64,000 nucleotides of DNA from Streptomyces cinnamoneus. Lineage in GTDB: Bacteria; Actinomycetota; Actinomycetes; Streptomycetales; Streptomycetaceae. The notes under the pieces are model-generated. The model saw nothing but the letters and a program-made list of their open reading frames with translations, was not told the origin of the DNA and did not search any database. Of the stretch, positions 56,670 through 64,000 are shown one piece after another; the first letter of the stretch is position 1, and every line of letters begins with the position of its first letter. A program made the translations under genes and the position numbers. The stretch lies in NCBI RefSeq assembly GCF_002939475.1, contig NZ_PKFQ01000001.1:3345001-3409000 (forward strand), in the 5' to 3' direction.

Positions 56670-56834
56670 TCATCGCTTCGTGAGATCAACCGGCACGGAA
56701 TGCCGCAGACGGGCACAGCGCGGGCAGCGCAGCAGCCGCCCGGGGCCGATCCGGCCGGCGCCGAGGTGCTGCATCGGGAACGAAGCGGTGCTGAACACGT
56801 GCCCTTCGGCACAACGAACGACGGTGCGCTCCAT
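56670..56834 (-). CDS. Small zinc-ribbon protein (54 residues)
   Basis: This tiny protein begins M-E-R-T-V-V-R-C-A-E-G-H-V-F and ends with L-L-R-C-P-R-C-A-R-L-R-H. The C-x3-H and C-x2-C pairs are spaced as in a small zinc ribbon. The ATG at 56834 is preceded by AAAGGGAG at a suitable distance, and third-position GC is high, so it is a credible gene. Function is unknown. It lies upstream of dcd on the same strand with a 75-base gap. Confidence 0.65.
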   Translation of the reverse strand: MERTVVRCAEGHVFSTASFPMQHLGAGRIGPGRLLRCPRCARLRHSVPVDLTKR

Positions 56835-57092
56835 CGAGCTCCCTTTCCCCATGAACGTGAAGAACAAAAGCCACATTAGGGGATGTATCAGACCGACTTG
56901 AAGGCGGCACCCCGACAGCCCCCGGAGGTTTGCCGCGCCCCCACGGTACGCCCCAACTCCCGCCCCCCGCGCACCCGTCCCCATCCCCCGCACACCCCCC
57001 TCACACGACGAGAAGGCCACCACGGCAAGTGCACCGGGGGCCTTCGATGGGGTAGAGTGTGCGACGATGCGAAGCCTCAAGGGGCTCCGCGC

Positions 57093-57163
57093 GCGGGCGT
57101 AGTTTAATGGTAGAACATGAGCTTCCCAAGCTCAGAGCGCGAGTTCGATTCTCGTCGCCCGCT
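57093..57163 (+). tRNA. tRNA-Gly(CCC)
   Basis: This 71-base tRNA has acceptor GCGGGCG/CGCCCGC, D-loop AATGGTA with G-G, anticodon stem TGAGC/GCTCA with loop TTCCCAA (CCC), and T-loop TTCGATT with stem GCGAG/CTCGT. It is canonical and serves as an in-window comparison for the atypical TCC genes. Confidence 0.95.
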
Positions 57164-57169
57164 CTTGCA

Positions 57170-57200
57170 GAAGGCCTCAGGTCACGGACCTGAGGCCTTC
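57170..57200 (+). terminator. tRNA-Gly(CCC) terminator
   Basis: A stem of at least 13 bp (AAGGCCTCAGGTC and complement, loop ACG), seven bases after the tRNA. Confidence 0.88.
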
Positions 57201-57493
57201 TTCGTATGCCCGCGCACGCCCCGCGCCACCGCCCACCCGCTGCCGCCGGAGACCCGGCAGGGGGAACTGGTCGCCCGCGTCCAGGCGTTCGTCCGGCAGC
57301 ACCCGCCCGATCCGCAGTCGCCCCCAGCCGGTCGCCGCGTTCCCAGAGGCTGGGGAAGGCGTAACGCCCGGCCTCGGCCCGCGCCCTCCCGCGGTGCGGG
57401 ACCCGCCTCCGGGCGGGCACACTGGGCATGTGGGCCAGTTCGCCGGACCGCGGGGCTCGCCGCCGTCCCGGGGCGCCCTGCCGAGGAGGTGCC
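57201..57493. other. Intergenic region after tRNA-Gly(CCC)
   Basis: About 290 GC-rich bases with no supported gene. Some frames stay open by composition alone. The last 50 bases should hold the promoter of the small gene at 57494. Confidence 0.5.
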
Positions 57494-57757
57494 ATGGAGG
57501 CCCAGCAGCAGCTGCCCGACGCCGGTCACGCCGACGTCCGCGTCGTCGCGGCGACGCCCGAGGTCGCCCGCAAGGTCGCGGAGGTGCTGCGCCGCTGCTT
57601 CGCCGCGACCGAACAGCGCAGCTATCCGGCCGGAGCCGAAGGCGGCACCCGTCTCCACTTCACGGTGGACACCACCCGCGCAGCGGAACCGGCGCGGTCC
57701 TGGCTGGCGGCCAGCCAGTCGGCGTTCGACGAGCCCCCCGAAGCGGACGGTCCCTGA
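57494..57757 (+). CDS. Small hypothetical protein (87 residues)
   Basis: The product begins M-E-A-Q-Q-Q-L-P-D-A-G-H-A-D-V-R-V-V-A-A. It has a central T-P-E-V-A-R-K-V-A-E-V-L-R-R-C-F helix and a strand-like R-L-H-F-T-V-D-T. The ATG follows GGAGGTGCC with ideal spacing. A small alpha/beta fold is likely. No family was recognised. Its acidic end (D-E-P-P-E-A-D-G-P) is typical of cytoplasmic actinobacterial proteins. Confidence 0.65.
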   Translation: MEAQQQLPDAGHADVRVVAATPEVARKVAEVLRRCFAATEQRSYPAGAEGGTRLHFTVDTTRAAEPARSWLAASQSAFDEPPEADGP

Positions 57758-57867
57758 GGGGGACCCCAAGGGAACGCCCCGCTCCGGCCAGGGGGCCGCC
57801 CCGGCCGTTCGCCAGGCACGTCCGCGGCTTCGGCGGCAGCCTGGGGCCGTGGGCCGGCCTCCGTGGG

Positions 57868-58149
57868 TCAGAGCAGCGGCTCGGGCCACCCGCCGGGCTC
57901 CGGGGAGCTCGCCGCGGGGGCGGTCAGGCAGTCGAAGCCGAGGCGGCTCAGCGCCCTGGTCACCTCGCCCGCGGTGAAGTCCCGGCGGTCCTGCCGCGTG
58001 ATCACTTCGCCGACCTGCTTGACGGGGTAGGTACGGCCATCGATGACCGCACAGGGACCGACGGCGGCCTCCGGCTCGACGCCGGTCATCAGCTGCTCGA
58101 CCTCACCCTTGACGAAGTCGAAGGGGAAGTGGGCGATTACGCAACGCAT
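57868..58149 (-). CDS. SCO5918-family small protein (cold-shock-gene neighbour)
   Basis: This 93-residue protein (M-R-C-V-I-A-H-F-P-F-D-F, Y-P-V-K-Q-V-G-E-V-I-T-R-Q-D-R-R-D-F, L-S-R-L-G-F-D-C) resembles a Streptomyces family I recall as SCO5918-like. That family is usually found beside a cold-shock gene and a DEAD-box RNA helicase. Here the cold-shock gene lies upstream on the same strand, but the helicase is missing. The csp terminator separates the two, so transcription may be independent. Function is unknown; an RNA-related role is suggested only by company. Confidence 0.65.
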   Translation of the reverse strand: MRCVIAHFPFDFVKGEVEQLMTGVEPEAAVGPCAVIDGRTYPVKQVGEVITRQDRRDFTAGEVTRALSRLGFDCLTAPAASSPEPGGWPEPLL

Positions 58150-58456
58150 GGTGCCTCACAGACGGGGTCGGAGGGGATCGGTGCCGGAGCGGTTCGTGCG
58201 GCGGGACCACCCGGGGACCTGGGCCGGGACGTCCCGGCCGGAGGTCCCTCAAGCCGGCTCCGGCTCGGCGAACCACGCGAGGATTCGCAAGGACGGGTCG
58301 AAATAAATATCAAGCGAATGCGCCCTCGACAACGCCTCCGGCACGCACGCTCCGGGAATTCTCCGGAAAAATCAGCCGGACGCGTGGCGGGGGCGGAAAA
58401 ACGAGCGCTGGGGCCCGCACCCGAAGGTGCCGGCCCCAGCGCTGCATGTTTCAGCC
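58150..58456. other. Intergenic region between the SCO5918-like gene and csp
   Basis: The 307 bases include the csp terminator (58405-58442). The rest holds the promoter of the small gene below 58149. No further gene was supported. Confidence 0.5.
58405..58442 (-). terminator. Rho-independent terminator of csp
   Basis: Stem GCGCTGGGGCC/GGCCCCAGCGC, followed on the minus strand by TCGTTTTTCC, 15 bases after the csp stop. Confidence 0.88.
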
Positions 58457-58660
58457 TCAGGCGGGAACGATGTTCTCGGCCTGCGGGCCCTTCTGGCCCT
58501 GCGTGACGTCGAAGGTCACCTTCTGGCCCTCCTGGAGCTCACGGAAGCCCTGGGTGGCGATGTTCGAGTAGTGGGCGAAGACGTCGGCGCCGCCGCCGTC
58601 CTGCTCGATGAAGCCGAAGCCCTTTTCAGCGTTGAACCACTTCACGGTGCCGGTAGCCAT
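58457..58660 (-). CDS. Cold-shock protein, CspA family (second copy)
   Basis: This 67-residue cold-shock domain has K-G-F-G-F-I and D-V-F-A-H-Y motifs, nearly identical to the protein encoded at 19538. It has an ATG start behind AAGGAG, so it should be better translated than the TTG-initiated copy. Its leader of over 140 bases contains the shared motif and a strong hairpin, and an intrinsic terminator follows. RNA chaperone activity is expected. Confidence 0.95.
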   Translation of the reverse strand: MATGTVKWFNAEKGFGFIEQDGGGADVFAHYSNIATQGFRELQEGQKVTFDVTQGQKGPQAENIVPA

Positions 58661-59101
58661 AATTTTCTCCTTCGGGGAAATACCCATGGGCCCACAGGGA
58701 GCGGGCCTCGCGTCGCCGCGATGATTGCCCCACCCGGAGAATTCCGGTAACACAAAGTGCTTCACCGGTGGGAAACCGGTGGAAGCACTTGAAGATTTTG
58801 GGAACCACAACTGCAACTGATATCGACACTAGCACGACTCATACAGCACCGCCTAGGCATTTCTCGTCCGGTTGACGATGGGCGAGAAAATCGGCGGCGG
58901 CCCGCCCCCTGTTTCTGTCACCGCGGGATGAGATATTTGTTTTTCGATATCCCCGGCCCGTTTCCCCGGCCGCCCCGCACCCCGCGACCCGCACCCCCGC
59001 CACGCCCCTGCGCGCGGCGCCCGCGCGCCCCGAAAGCTACGGTGGCCGCGATAGACATGCTCCGCCGCCAGCCGATAAGGTCCCCCCGACGAAGGGTGCG
59101 C
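58661..59101. other. Divergent intergenic region, csp / merR
   Basis: The 441 bases include the csp leader and promoter and, on the right, the region upstream of the MerR-like gene. An A+T-richer stretch lies at about 58780-58870. No other gene is supported. Confidence 0.55.
58757..58817 (-). promoter_or_regulatory. csp leader: conserved motif plus hairpin (second copy)
   Basis: On the minus strand GTTGCAGTTGTGGTTCCC (58817-58800) is followed by the hairpin 58788-58757 (13 bp, one bulged base, loop of five) and then TTTGTG. The order and the bounding GTGC...GCACTT match the leader of the csp gene at 19538. Confidence 0.6.
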
Positions 59102-59449
59102 ATGGCTCCAGAAGCCCGACCGAACGCCGCCGACAACCTCGACGACGACGACTACCCCGCCTACACCATGGGCCGTGCCGCTGAGATGATCGGCACGACG
59201 CCCGCCTTCCTGCGCGCCCTGGGCGAGGCCCGGCTCATCACTCCGCTGAGATCCGGCGGCGGCCACCGCCGCTACTCGCGCTACCAGCTGCGCATCGCCG
59301 CCCGCGCGCGCGAGCTCGTCGACCAGGGCACCCCGATCGAGGCCGCCTGCCGCATCATCATCCTTGAGGACCAGCTCGAGGAAGCCCTGCGGCTCAACGA
59401 GGAACTGCGCCGGCGCGAGGACCGGCCGGAGGACCCGGCCGGCTCCTGA
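59102..59449 (+). CDS. Small MerR-like regulator
   Basis: This 115-residue protein has a MerR helix-turn-helix (Y-T-M-G-R-A-A-E-M-I-G-T-T-P-A-F-L-R-A, then G-G-G-H-R-R-Y-S-R-Y-Q-L) and an acidic C-terminal helix (I-I-I-L-E-D-Q-L-E-E-A-L-R-L-N-E-E-L). It lacks an effector domain, like short chaperone-modulator or stress MerR members. The ATG at 59102 follows GAAGGG by six bases. It is divergent from csp and may regulate it; that is inference. Confidence 0.8.
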   Translation: MAPEARPNAADNLDDDDYPAYTMGRAAEMIGTTPAFLRALGEARLITPLRSGGGHRRYSRYQLRIAARARELVDQGTPIEAACRIIILEDQLEEALRLNEELRRREDRPEDPAGS

Positions 59450-59458
59450 CGGCGGGGC

Positions 59459-60379
59459 TCACCCCTGGCGCTCGGCCTTCCCGACCAGCCTGCGCCGGCG
59501 CCAGAGGACCAGCGGGAGCGCGCCCGCGAGGCCCAGGGCCGGCGGGGCAGCCGCCGCGGCGGCGTTCAGGCCCGGCTGGTCGAAGGTGCCCGGGACGGGG
59601 AGGGTCGACCAGCGGTCGAGGGGCCAGGCCACCACGATCGCGCGGCCGACGACCTCGTCCTCCGAGACCGTGCCGCCGTCGATGTTCTGGTGCCAGCGCG
59701 AGTCCATCGAGTCCTGGCGGTGGTCGCCCATCACCCAGATCCGGCCCTTGGGCACCGTGATCGGCCCGAAGGGCTTGTCGCCGCAGGGCGTGTTCCCCGG
59801 GAAGATGTGGCCGCTCTCGCGCAGCGACTTGCCGTTGACCACGACCGGCTCGTTGTCGCCCTTGCACTCGACGGTGTCGCCGCCGACCGCGATGACCCGC
59901 TTGATCAGGTCCTGCTCGTCCGCCGAGGGCATCAGGCCGATGAAGCTGAGGACCTTCTGCACGGCGTTCTGCTGCTTGGTGTCCTCGTCCAGCCAGCCGC
60001 CCGGGTCGTGGAAGACGACGACCTCACCGCGCTGCGGCTTCGAGCCGAACCACGGGGTCAGCTTGTCCACCAGCACCCGGTCGCCCCGCTGGAGCGTGTT
60101 CTGCATCGAGTCGGAGGGGATGGAGAACGCCTGCACCAGGAAGGACTTGATGAGCAGCGCGAGGATCAGGGCGACGCCGATGAGGATCGGCAGCTCCTTC
60201 CACAAAGGGCGCTGCTGTTTGCGTCTGACCTTGCCGTCGTCCTGTCCGGGGGTCTCCGTCTCCCCGGCGTGGGCGTCCTCCACCGGCGCCCCGCCGTCCC
60301 CGGCCGTCCCCGCGGTGCCGTCGGGCAACCGCTCGGGCTCCTGGCCGCCGGACCGTGCACCAACCGTCGAGTCCCCCAC
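59459..60379 (-). CDS. lepB: Signal peptidase I
   Basis: LepB cleaves signal peptides of exported proteins outside the membrane. The 306-residue protein has a disordered acidic N-terminus of about 55 residues, a membrane helix (L-I-G-V-A-L-I-L-A-L-L-I), box B with catalytic Ser in I-P-S-D-S-M-Q, box D with catalytic Lys in K-R-V-I-A-V-G-G-D and box E G-D-H-R-Q-D-S-M-D-S-R. A second hydrophobic segment near the C-terminus ends in W-R-R-R-R-L-V-G-K, a feature of some Streptomyces signal peptidases. The GTG follows GAGGAGCGGAT. Confidence 0.93.
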   Translation of the reverse strand: MGDSTVGARSGGQEPERLPDGTAGTAGDGGAPVEDAHAGETETPGQDDGKVRRKQQRPLWKELPILIGVALILALLIKSFLVQAFSIPSDSMQNTLQRGDRVLVDKLTPWFGSKPQRGEVVVFHDPGGWLDEDTKQQNAVQKVLSFIGLMPSADEQDLIKRVIAVGGDTVECKGDNEPVVVNGKSLRESGHIFPGNTPCGDKPFGPITVPKGRIWVMGDHRQDSMDSRWHQNIDGGTVSEDEVVGRAIVVAWPLDRWSTLPVPGTFDQPGLNAAAAAAPPALGLAGALPLVLWRRRRLVGKAERQG

Positions 60380-60633
60380 ATCCGCTCCTCACGCGTTTCG
60401 CTGATTCGTGCACACACTATTCGGTGTGGCATACGGCCGCTCTAAGCGCCGAACCCGGACGGAAACGACAGGAGGGGGCCCGGCTCGTTCCTCACGGACG
60501 GCCAGGACGGGGGTGACGGCCGAAGACGCCGCCGGCAAGACCAGGGCGGCACAGACGAGTTGCGCCTCGACGCCGGGCAGGAGGCCGCCGGACGATGGGG
60601 TGACGGTCCGCCACCCACGGGGGACGGGGCCGC

Positions 60634-61314
60634 CTACTCCTCGTCCTCGTACGGCGCCTCTTCCAGGAGCCGCTCCCCGATGTCGTCCGCCCACTCCTGC
60701 GCCCAGCGGCGCAGGCCGGCGATCTGCTCCTCGTCCAGGCCGTAGGCGGCGAACTCGCGGTCGTCGGTCCACTCGGCGCCGTCGAGCCGGGCCCGCAGCT
60801 CGCCGAGGTCGAACGCGTCTCCCGCGTGAGCGCGCCCCAGTTCCTCGACCTCCACGCGCGACCACCGGCCGGAGGCGAAGGCCGCGTGCACGTCGACGAG
60901 GTCACGGGGGTAGCCACGGGCGGCGAGGGCCCGCACCTTGGTGCCGACGACGTCGTCGAGGGCCAGGACCGGTCCGTACGCGGTCTGCAGCGGCGGGTGC
61001 GCCATCGTCTCCTTGAAGACGTCGACCTCGCACTCCGCGCCCGTCGGGGCCTCGGTGACCACCATGCGCGCCGAGAGGGGCGTGGTCTCGACCGCTCGGA
61101 CCCGCCAGCTCCGTTCGGTCAGGCCGCGTTGCAGGGCCGCCGCGATGCCCTCCATCGGCGCCGGGGACTCGGTGGCGAGGTCGAGGTCCTCGCTGAAGCG
61201 GTCCACCAGCCCGTGGGCCTGCACCGCGTACCCGCCCGTGAGGACGAGCGGGTACGGGGAGCCGATCGCCACGACGTCGGCGAGCAGCCTCTGCTGCAGA
61301 CCTGTGATCTTCAC
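60634..61314 (-). CDS. AbiEii-like nucleotidyltransferase, orphan
   Basis: This 226-residue protein has the nucleotidyltransferase core L-T-G-G-Y-A-V-Q-A-H-G-L and the metal-binding R-F-S-E-D-L-D-L-A-T (acid pair Asp-x-Asp). E-V-D-V-F-K-E-T follows, carrying a further carboxylate, and then D-V-V-G-T-K-V-R-A-L-A-A-R. This is the DUF1814/AbiEii layout, the toxin component of type IV toxin-antitoxin and abortive-infection systems. No AbiEi antitoxin is adjacent on either side, so it may be a domesticated or orphan enzyme. The ATG at 61314 was chosen. Confidence 0.8.
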   Translation of the reverse strand: MKITGLQQRLLADVVAIGSPYPLVLTGGYAVQAHGLVDRFSEDLDLATESPAPMEGIAAALQRGLTERSWRVRAVETTPLSARMVVTEAPTGAECEVDVFKETMAHPPLQTAYGPVLALDDVVGTKVRALAARGYPRDLVDVHAAFASGRWSRVEVEELGRAHAGDAFDLGELRARLDGAEWTDDREFAAYGLDEEQIAGLRRWAQEWADDIGERLLEEAPYEDEE

Positions 61315-61408
61315 GCGGCGGCGGGCTTCCTCGCGGGGAGGGCCTTCTCGGTCGGCATGCCCACGATTATCCCGGCTCCGCCCGGCCCCGGCCCGCGGCC
61401 GTCGGCCG

Positions 61409-62053
61409 TCAGTGCGCGGGCCAGCCGTCCAGGTGGCGGTGGACCGTCACCGACGGCCGGGTGTGCGGCGCCGTGCCCGCCGTCATGGACGAGGGCTGGG
61501 CCAGCAGGGCCGTGACCTCGGCGGCCAGGGCGTCGGCCCTGCGCTTGAGGTCGGCGGCGGGGAGGCGGGAGGAGCCCAGCGCGTCCAGGCGGCGGTGGAT
61601 GTCGGCGAGCCGGCGCTGGGCCGTCGGGGTGAGCCGCGTGGGCTTCGGGGTGGAGACGACGAACTGGTACGCGCCCGCCAGGGTCTGGCAGCCGGTGCAG
61701 TGCTCGTTGCGGGCCCGGCCGTTGTTGATCGCGTTGAGGCGGACGTGGTCGCCGGCCAGCGTGACGACCTGGAAGGACAGGGCCACCGAGCGGCAGGCGT
61801 CGTCCGCGGTGCAGCCGGCGGACGTGGCGATGGCCTGGTTGCCGACGCGGGCGGCGGTGACGGAGCCGAGCTGGTGGACGGCGAAGCTGTCGTCGTACGC
61901 GACGTGGTGGTGGGGGTTGGCCACGGTCCGCACGTCGTCGTGGGTGACGGCGATGCCCTCGGCGGCCTGGGCGGGGCCGCCGGTGGCGGCTGTGGCGATG
62001 CCGGCGGCCAGCAGTCCGATGCGTAGGAAGTGACGGGAGAGAAAGGGGTTCAC
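61409..62053 (-). CDS. Secreted protein with two cysteine pairs, function unknown
   Basis: This 214-residue protein starts V-N-P-F-L-S-R-H-F-L-R-I-G-L-L-A-A-G-I-A-T-A, a signal peptide with probable cleavage after A-Q-A near residue 31. The mature part has D-A-C-R-S, A-G-C-T-A-D-D and E-H-C-T-G-C-Q-T-L, four Cys likely paired outside the cell. A charged helical C-terminus (about 135-200) follows. No family was recognised. The GTG is behind GAGGAGACG. It directly follows the M50-like protease gene on the same strand, so a substrate or partner relationship is possible. Confidence 0.72.
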   Translation of the reverse strand: MNPFLSRHFLRIGLLAAGIATAATGGPAQAAEGIAVTHDDVRTVANPHHHVAYDDSFAVHQLGSVTAARVGNQAIATSAGCTADDACRSVALSFQVVTLAGDHVRLNAINNGRARNEHCTGCQTLAGAYQFVVSTPKPTRLTPTAQRRLADIHRRLDALGSSRLPAADLKRRADALAAEVTALLAQPSSMTAGTAPHTRPSVTVHRHLDGWPAH

Positions 62054-62151
62054 GAAACGTCTCCTCAAGGAGTCATGGGTTCGACGGGTGTGGTGAGTCA
62101 CCTGAGCGGTGGTGTGACGGACGGGCCCGGTGTCCGGGCGGCCGTCGTCGC

Positions 62152-64000
62152 TCAGGGCGTCGCGGCCGGGCTCGCCGGCGGCGCGGTCGGCGCCGGGGCG
62201 GTGGTGGCTGCGGGCGGCGCGGTGGTGGCCGGGGGCGTGGCAGCCGGAGGCGTCGCCGGCGCGGGCGACGGGGCCGACGTCGTGGTGGCGGGCTCCGGCT
62301 TGGGCGTGGAGGGCGGCAGGACGGGCGGCTTGGCCGGCGGTCCCGCGGGCGGGAGCACGACGGGCGCGGGGGCCGTCGTGGGCTTCGGGCCGGGCGCGGC
62401 CGCGGGCCCGCCCGCCGGGGCCGCCGGGGGCCCGGCGGTGACCGCCGGGGCCGGGGTCGGCATCCCGGGGCGGGGCGGCGGGGTGCGCCACGGCAGCGGG
62501 GAGACCGCGGGCACCGAGCCCCCGGGGCTCCACACGCCGGGCACCTGGCTTCTGGCCGGGTCTCGCCCGGGCAGCTCCGGGTGGGCGGGCTCGGGCGGGG
62601 GCAGGGTGGGCACGTGGGGCTGGAGGATCGGCGCGAGGGGCGGCTTCGGGGGCAGCGGCTTGGGCGTGACGCCGCTGGACCAGGCGAAGCCCAGCGTCGT
62701 GGCCACGGCCGCCACCCCCAGCAGCAGGCCGATCCGCAGCCGCGGCCGGCCGGCGGTGGCGCGCAGGGCGTTGCGGCCCAGTCGGCCGCTGAGCCGGATG
62801 GACAGGTAGGTCATGCCGGCCAGCGGGCAGATGAGCATGAGGCTGCCGAGCACGCCGGCCAGCCCGCTCAGCACCTCGCCGTCGGCGAACGCCTCATAGG
62901 TGCCGACGAGTTGCTGGGCGAGCGAGCGCACTCCGGTGGCGACCAGGCGGGGCAGGTTCCACAGGGCGTAGGCCAGCTCGGCGGCCAGCAGCGGCACCAT
63001 GGTCACCACCCAGGTGGTGACGACGACGCGCGTCCTGCGCTTGAGGTCCGCGACGGCCGGGTCGGTCCGCCGGCCGGGGACCATGCTCAGCAGGATCGGC
63101 TTGATCTTGCCGTAGAGGTCCGGCACCCCGGCGAGGTCGCCGAGGATGAAGTAGCCGTCCAGCCGGACGGCGGGCATCAGCTGTTCCAGCACCTCGAAGT
63201 GGCCGAGGTAGACGGCGCAGAGCAGGAAGGGCTGGCCGGTCACGAAGTACGCGCCGGTCAGCAGCAGCATGAAGACGACGTTGAAGTAGACGCCGCCGAG
63301 GTCGGTGCGCAGCCGGCCGGCGCGGCCGATGCGGTAGACGTCGGTGACGTCGGTGTACATGGACGGCCAGATCAGGAAGATCCCGCAGCCGATGCAGCCC
63401 GGATGGGCGCCGTCGTATCTGCACGCCGAGGCGTGCCCGAACTCGTGGAAGACGAGCGAGGCGACGGTGATGCCGAAGACGACCAGCAGCAGGAGCGGCT
63501 GGTCGAGGACGTTGAGCACGGGCGTCATGGCGCCGTGGAAGCCGAAGAGCCACACGTCCATGGCGACGGCGAGGGCGAGGACGCCCGCGACCACCGGCGG
63601 CCGGTGCAGCCAGGCCAGCGAACGGGCGATGACGGCCACCCGGCGCTCGTTGAAGATGACGCGGTGGCCCTTGAGGCCGAGCAGCAGGTCCGAGCGGGGG
63701 CCCTGGACCTCGTCGCTCTCCTGCCCGGGCGGCACGGTGACGCCGAGGGGTTCCAGCTTGTTCTCGACGAGGTAGGCGACGTTCTCGCCGCTGACCTCGC
63801 GTCCGAAGCCGGCGCTGACCTCGCGGGCGACGGCGCGCATGTCCCGGGTGCCGTCGACGGCCGAGGCGACCAGGTGGAGCAGCCGGGAGAGCTGCACCAC
63901 CTGGCCGTCGCCGCGGCGCGCGATGTACTTCGGTTCGGTGAACCCGGACCCCTGGTACTCCCCGTGCAGGCGCAGGCCCGCGCTGAGCCGTGGGACGACG
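62152..64000 (-). CDS. M50-like membrane zinc metalloprotease with Pro/Ala-rich tail (partial, start beyond window)
   Basis: This frame is open to the window end, so the N-terminus is missing. The visible part has a soluble segment with a PqqD-like look (Y-I-A-R-R-G-D-G, V-V-Q-L-S-R-L-L-H-L-V). Several membrane helices follow, with the zinc site H-E-F-G-H-A-S-A-C and a second motif V-R-L-D-G-Y-F-I-L-G-D near 200 residues later. After a last helix comes a tail of about 165 residues, almost wholly Pro, Ala, Thr and Val, likely extracellular. It resembles putative peptide zinc metalloproteases (YydH-type) linked to peptide export or processing. The tail is unusual. Confidence 0.8.
   Translation of the reverse strand, partial: VVPRLSAGLRLHGEYQGSGFTEPKYIARRGDGQVVQLSRLLHLVASAVDGTRDMRAVAREVSAGFGREVSGENVAYLVENKLEPLGVTVPPGQESDEVQGPRSDLLLGLKGHRVIFNERRVAVIARSLAWLHRPPVVAGVLALAVAMDVWLFGFHGAMTPVLNVLDQPLLLLVVFGITVASLVFHEFGHASACRYDGAHPGCIGCGIFLIWPSMYTDVTDVYRIGRAGRLRTDLGGVYFNVVFMLLLTGAYFVTGQPFLLCAVYLGHFEVLEQLMPAVRLDGYFILGDLAGVPDLYGKIKPILLSMVPGRRTDPAVADLKRRTRVVVTTWVVTMVPLLAAELAYALWNLPRLVATGVRSLAQQLVGTYEAFADGEVLSGLAGVLGSLMLICPLAGMTYLSIRLSGRLGRNALRATAGRPRLRIGLLLGVAAVATTLGFAWSSGVTPKPLPPKPPLAPILQPHVPTLPPPEPAHPELPGRDPARSQVPGVWSPGGSVPAVSPLPWRTPPPRPGMPTPAPAVTAGPPAAPAGGPAAAPGPKPTTAPAPVVLPPAGPPAKPPVLPPSTPKPEPATTTSAPSPAPATPPAATPPATTAPPAATTAPAPTAPPASPAATP

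Noticed and set aside
57182..57889. Minus-strand frame of 235 codons after tRNA-Gly(CCC)
   Set aside because: No recognisable protein features. It crosses the well-supported small gene at 57494 and has no ribosome-binding site.
62030..62809. Plus-strand frame rich in Gly/Ala/Val
   Set aside because: It is the mirror of the Pro/Ala-rich tail of the M50-like protease on the minus strand.

Overview
The window is a gene-dense, very GC-rich stretch of a Streptomyces-type actinomycete chromosome. The evidence is strong G/C bias at third codon positions, many GTG (and one TTG) starts, a complete hspR-dnaK heat-shock operon with HAIR operators, an Lsr2-family nucleoid protein beside purS, a perfect Streptomyces-type parS site, and a purine/primary-metabolism gene content that I recognise from the central part of Streptomyces chromosomes. 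No insertion sequence, prophage, CRISPR array or rRNA was seen.

Layout. 0-9.2 kb: purQ/purS (purQ cut by the window start), lsrL, two unusual tandem tRNA-Gly(UCC) genes, a tRNA-Gly(GCC), an ABC exporter with a NarL-type two-component system, a duplicate tRNA-Gly(GCC) cassette, an MprAB-like two-component system and purC. 9.2-19.2 kb: a dimethylformamidase-like protein, a degenerate M48-like membrane protein, purD, a SLATT-domain membrane protein, an unrecognised protein, a glycosyltransferase/GT-C fusion and a GntR regulator. 19.4-29.5 kb: a cold-shock gene with a structured leader, a Ser/Thr kinase, purA, a divergent diacylglycerol-kinase-like protein, a DesK/DesR-like system, the tryptophan-to-anthranilate operon (kynA-kynU-formamidase) and a DUF3151 protein. 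29.5-42.1 kb: a drug exporter, fba, pyrE (with a parS palindrome in its terminator), an aldose epimerase, an SRPBCC membrane protein, a NAD(P)-binding protein with a divergent AraC regulator, a membrane spermidine synthase, DUF2617, an aminotransferase, a PIG-V-like membrane protein and a YbjN protein. 42.2-51.1 kb: the HspR regulon (clpB; dnaK-grpE-dnaJ-hspR), with two unrelated genes between the two units. 51.3-57.2 kb: a membrane Fe-S oxidoreductase, MarR, a Yip1-like protein, a phosphoribosyltransferase, dcd, a tiny zinc-ribbon protein and tRNA-Gly(CCC). 57.5-64 kb: small proteins, a second cold-shock gene with the same leader design, MerR, signal peptidase I, an orphan AbiEii-like nucleotidyltransferase, and a secreted protein beside an M50-like membrane protease cut by the window end.

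How the parts work together. Purine and pyrimidine nucleotide synthesis (purQ, purS, purC, purD, purA, pyrE, a phosphoribosyltransferase, dcd) is scattered in small units. HspR controls its own operon and probably clpB through three HAIR sites. Three two-component systems and many operons use four-base ATGA/GTGA overlaps, so translational coupling is common. All five tRNA genes seen are for glycine.

Most notable observations: two tRNA-Gly(UCC) genes lack the D-loop/T-loop elbow bases, as do the cell-wall-dedicated glycyl-tRNAs of staphylococci; two distant csp genes share a leader motif plus hairpin; a perfect parS lies inside a transcription terminator; and two enzyme homologues have lost their catalytic motifs.
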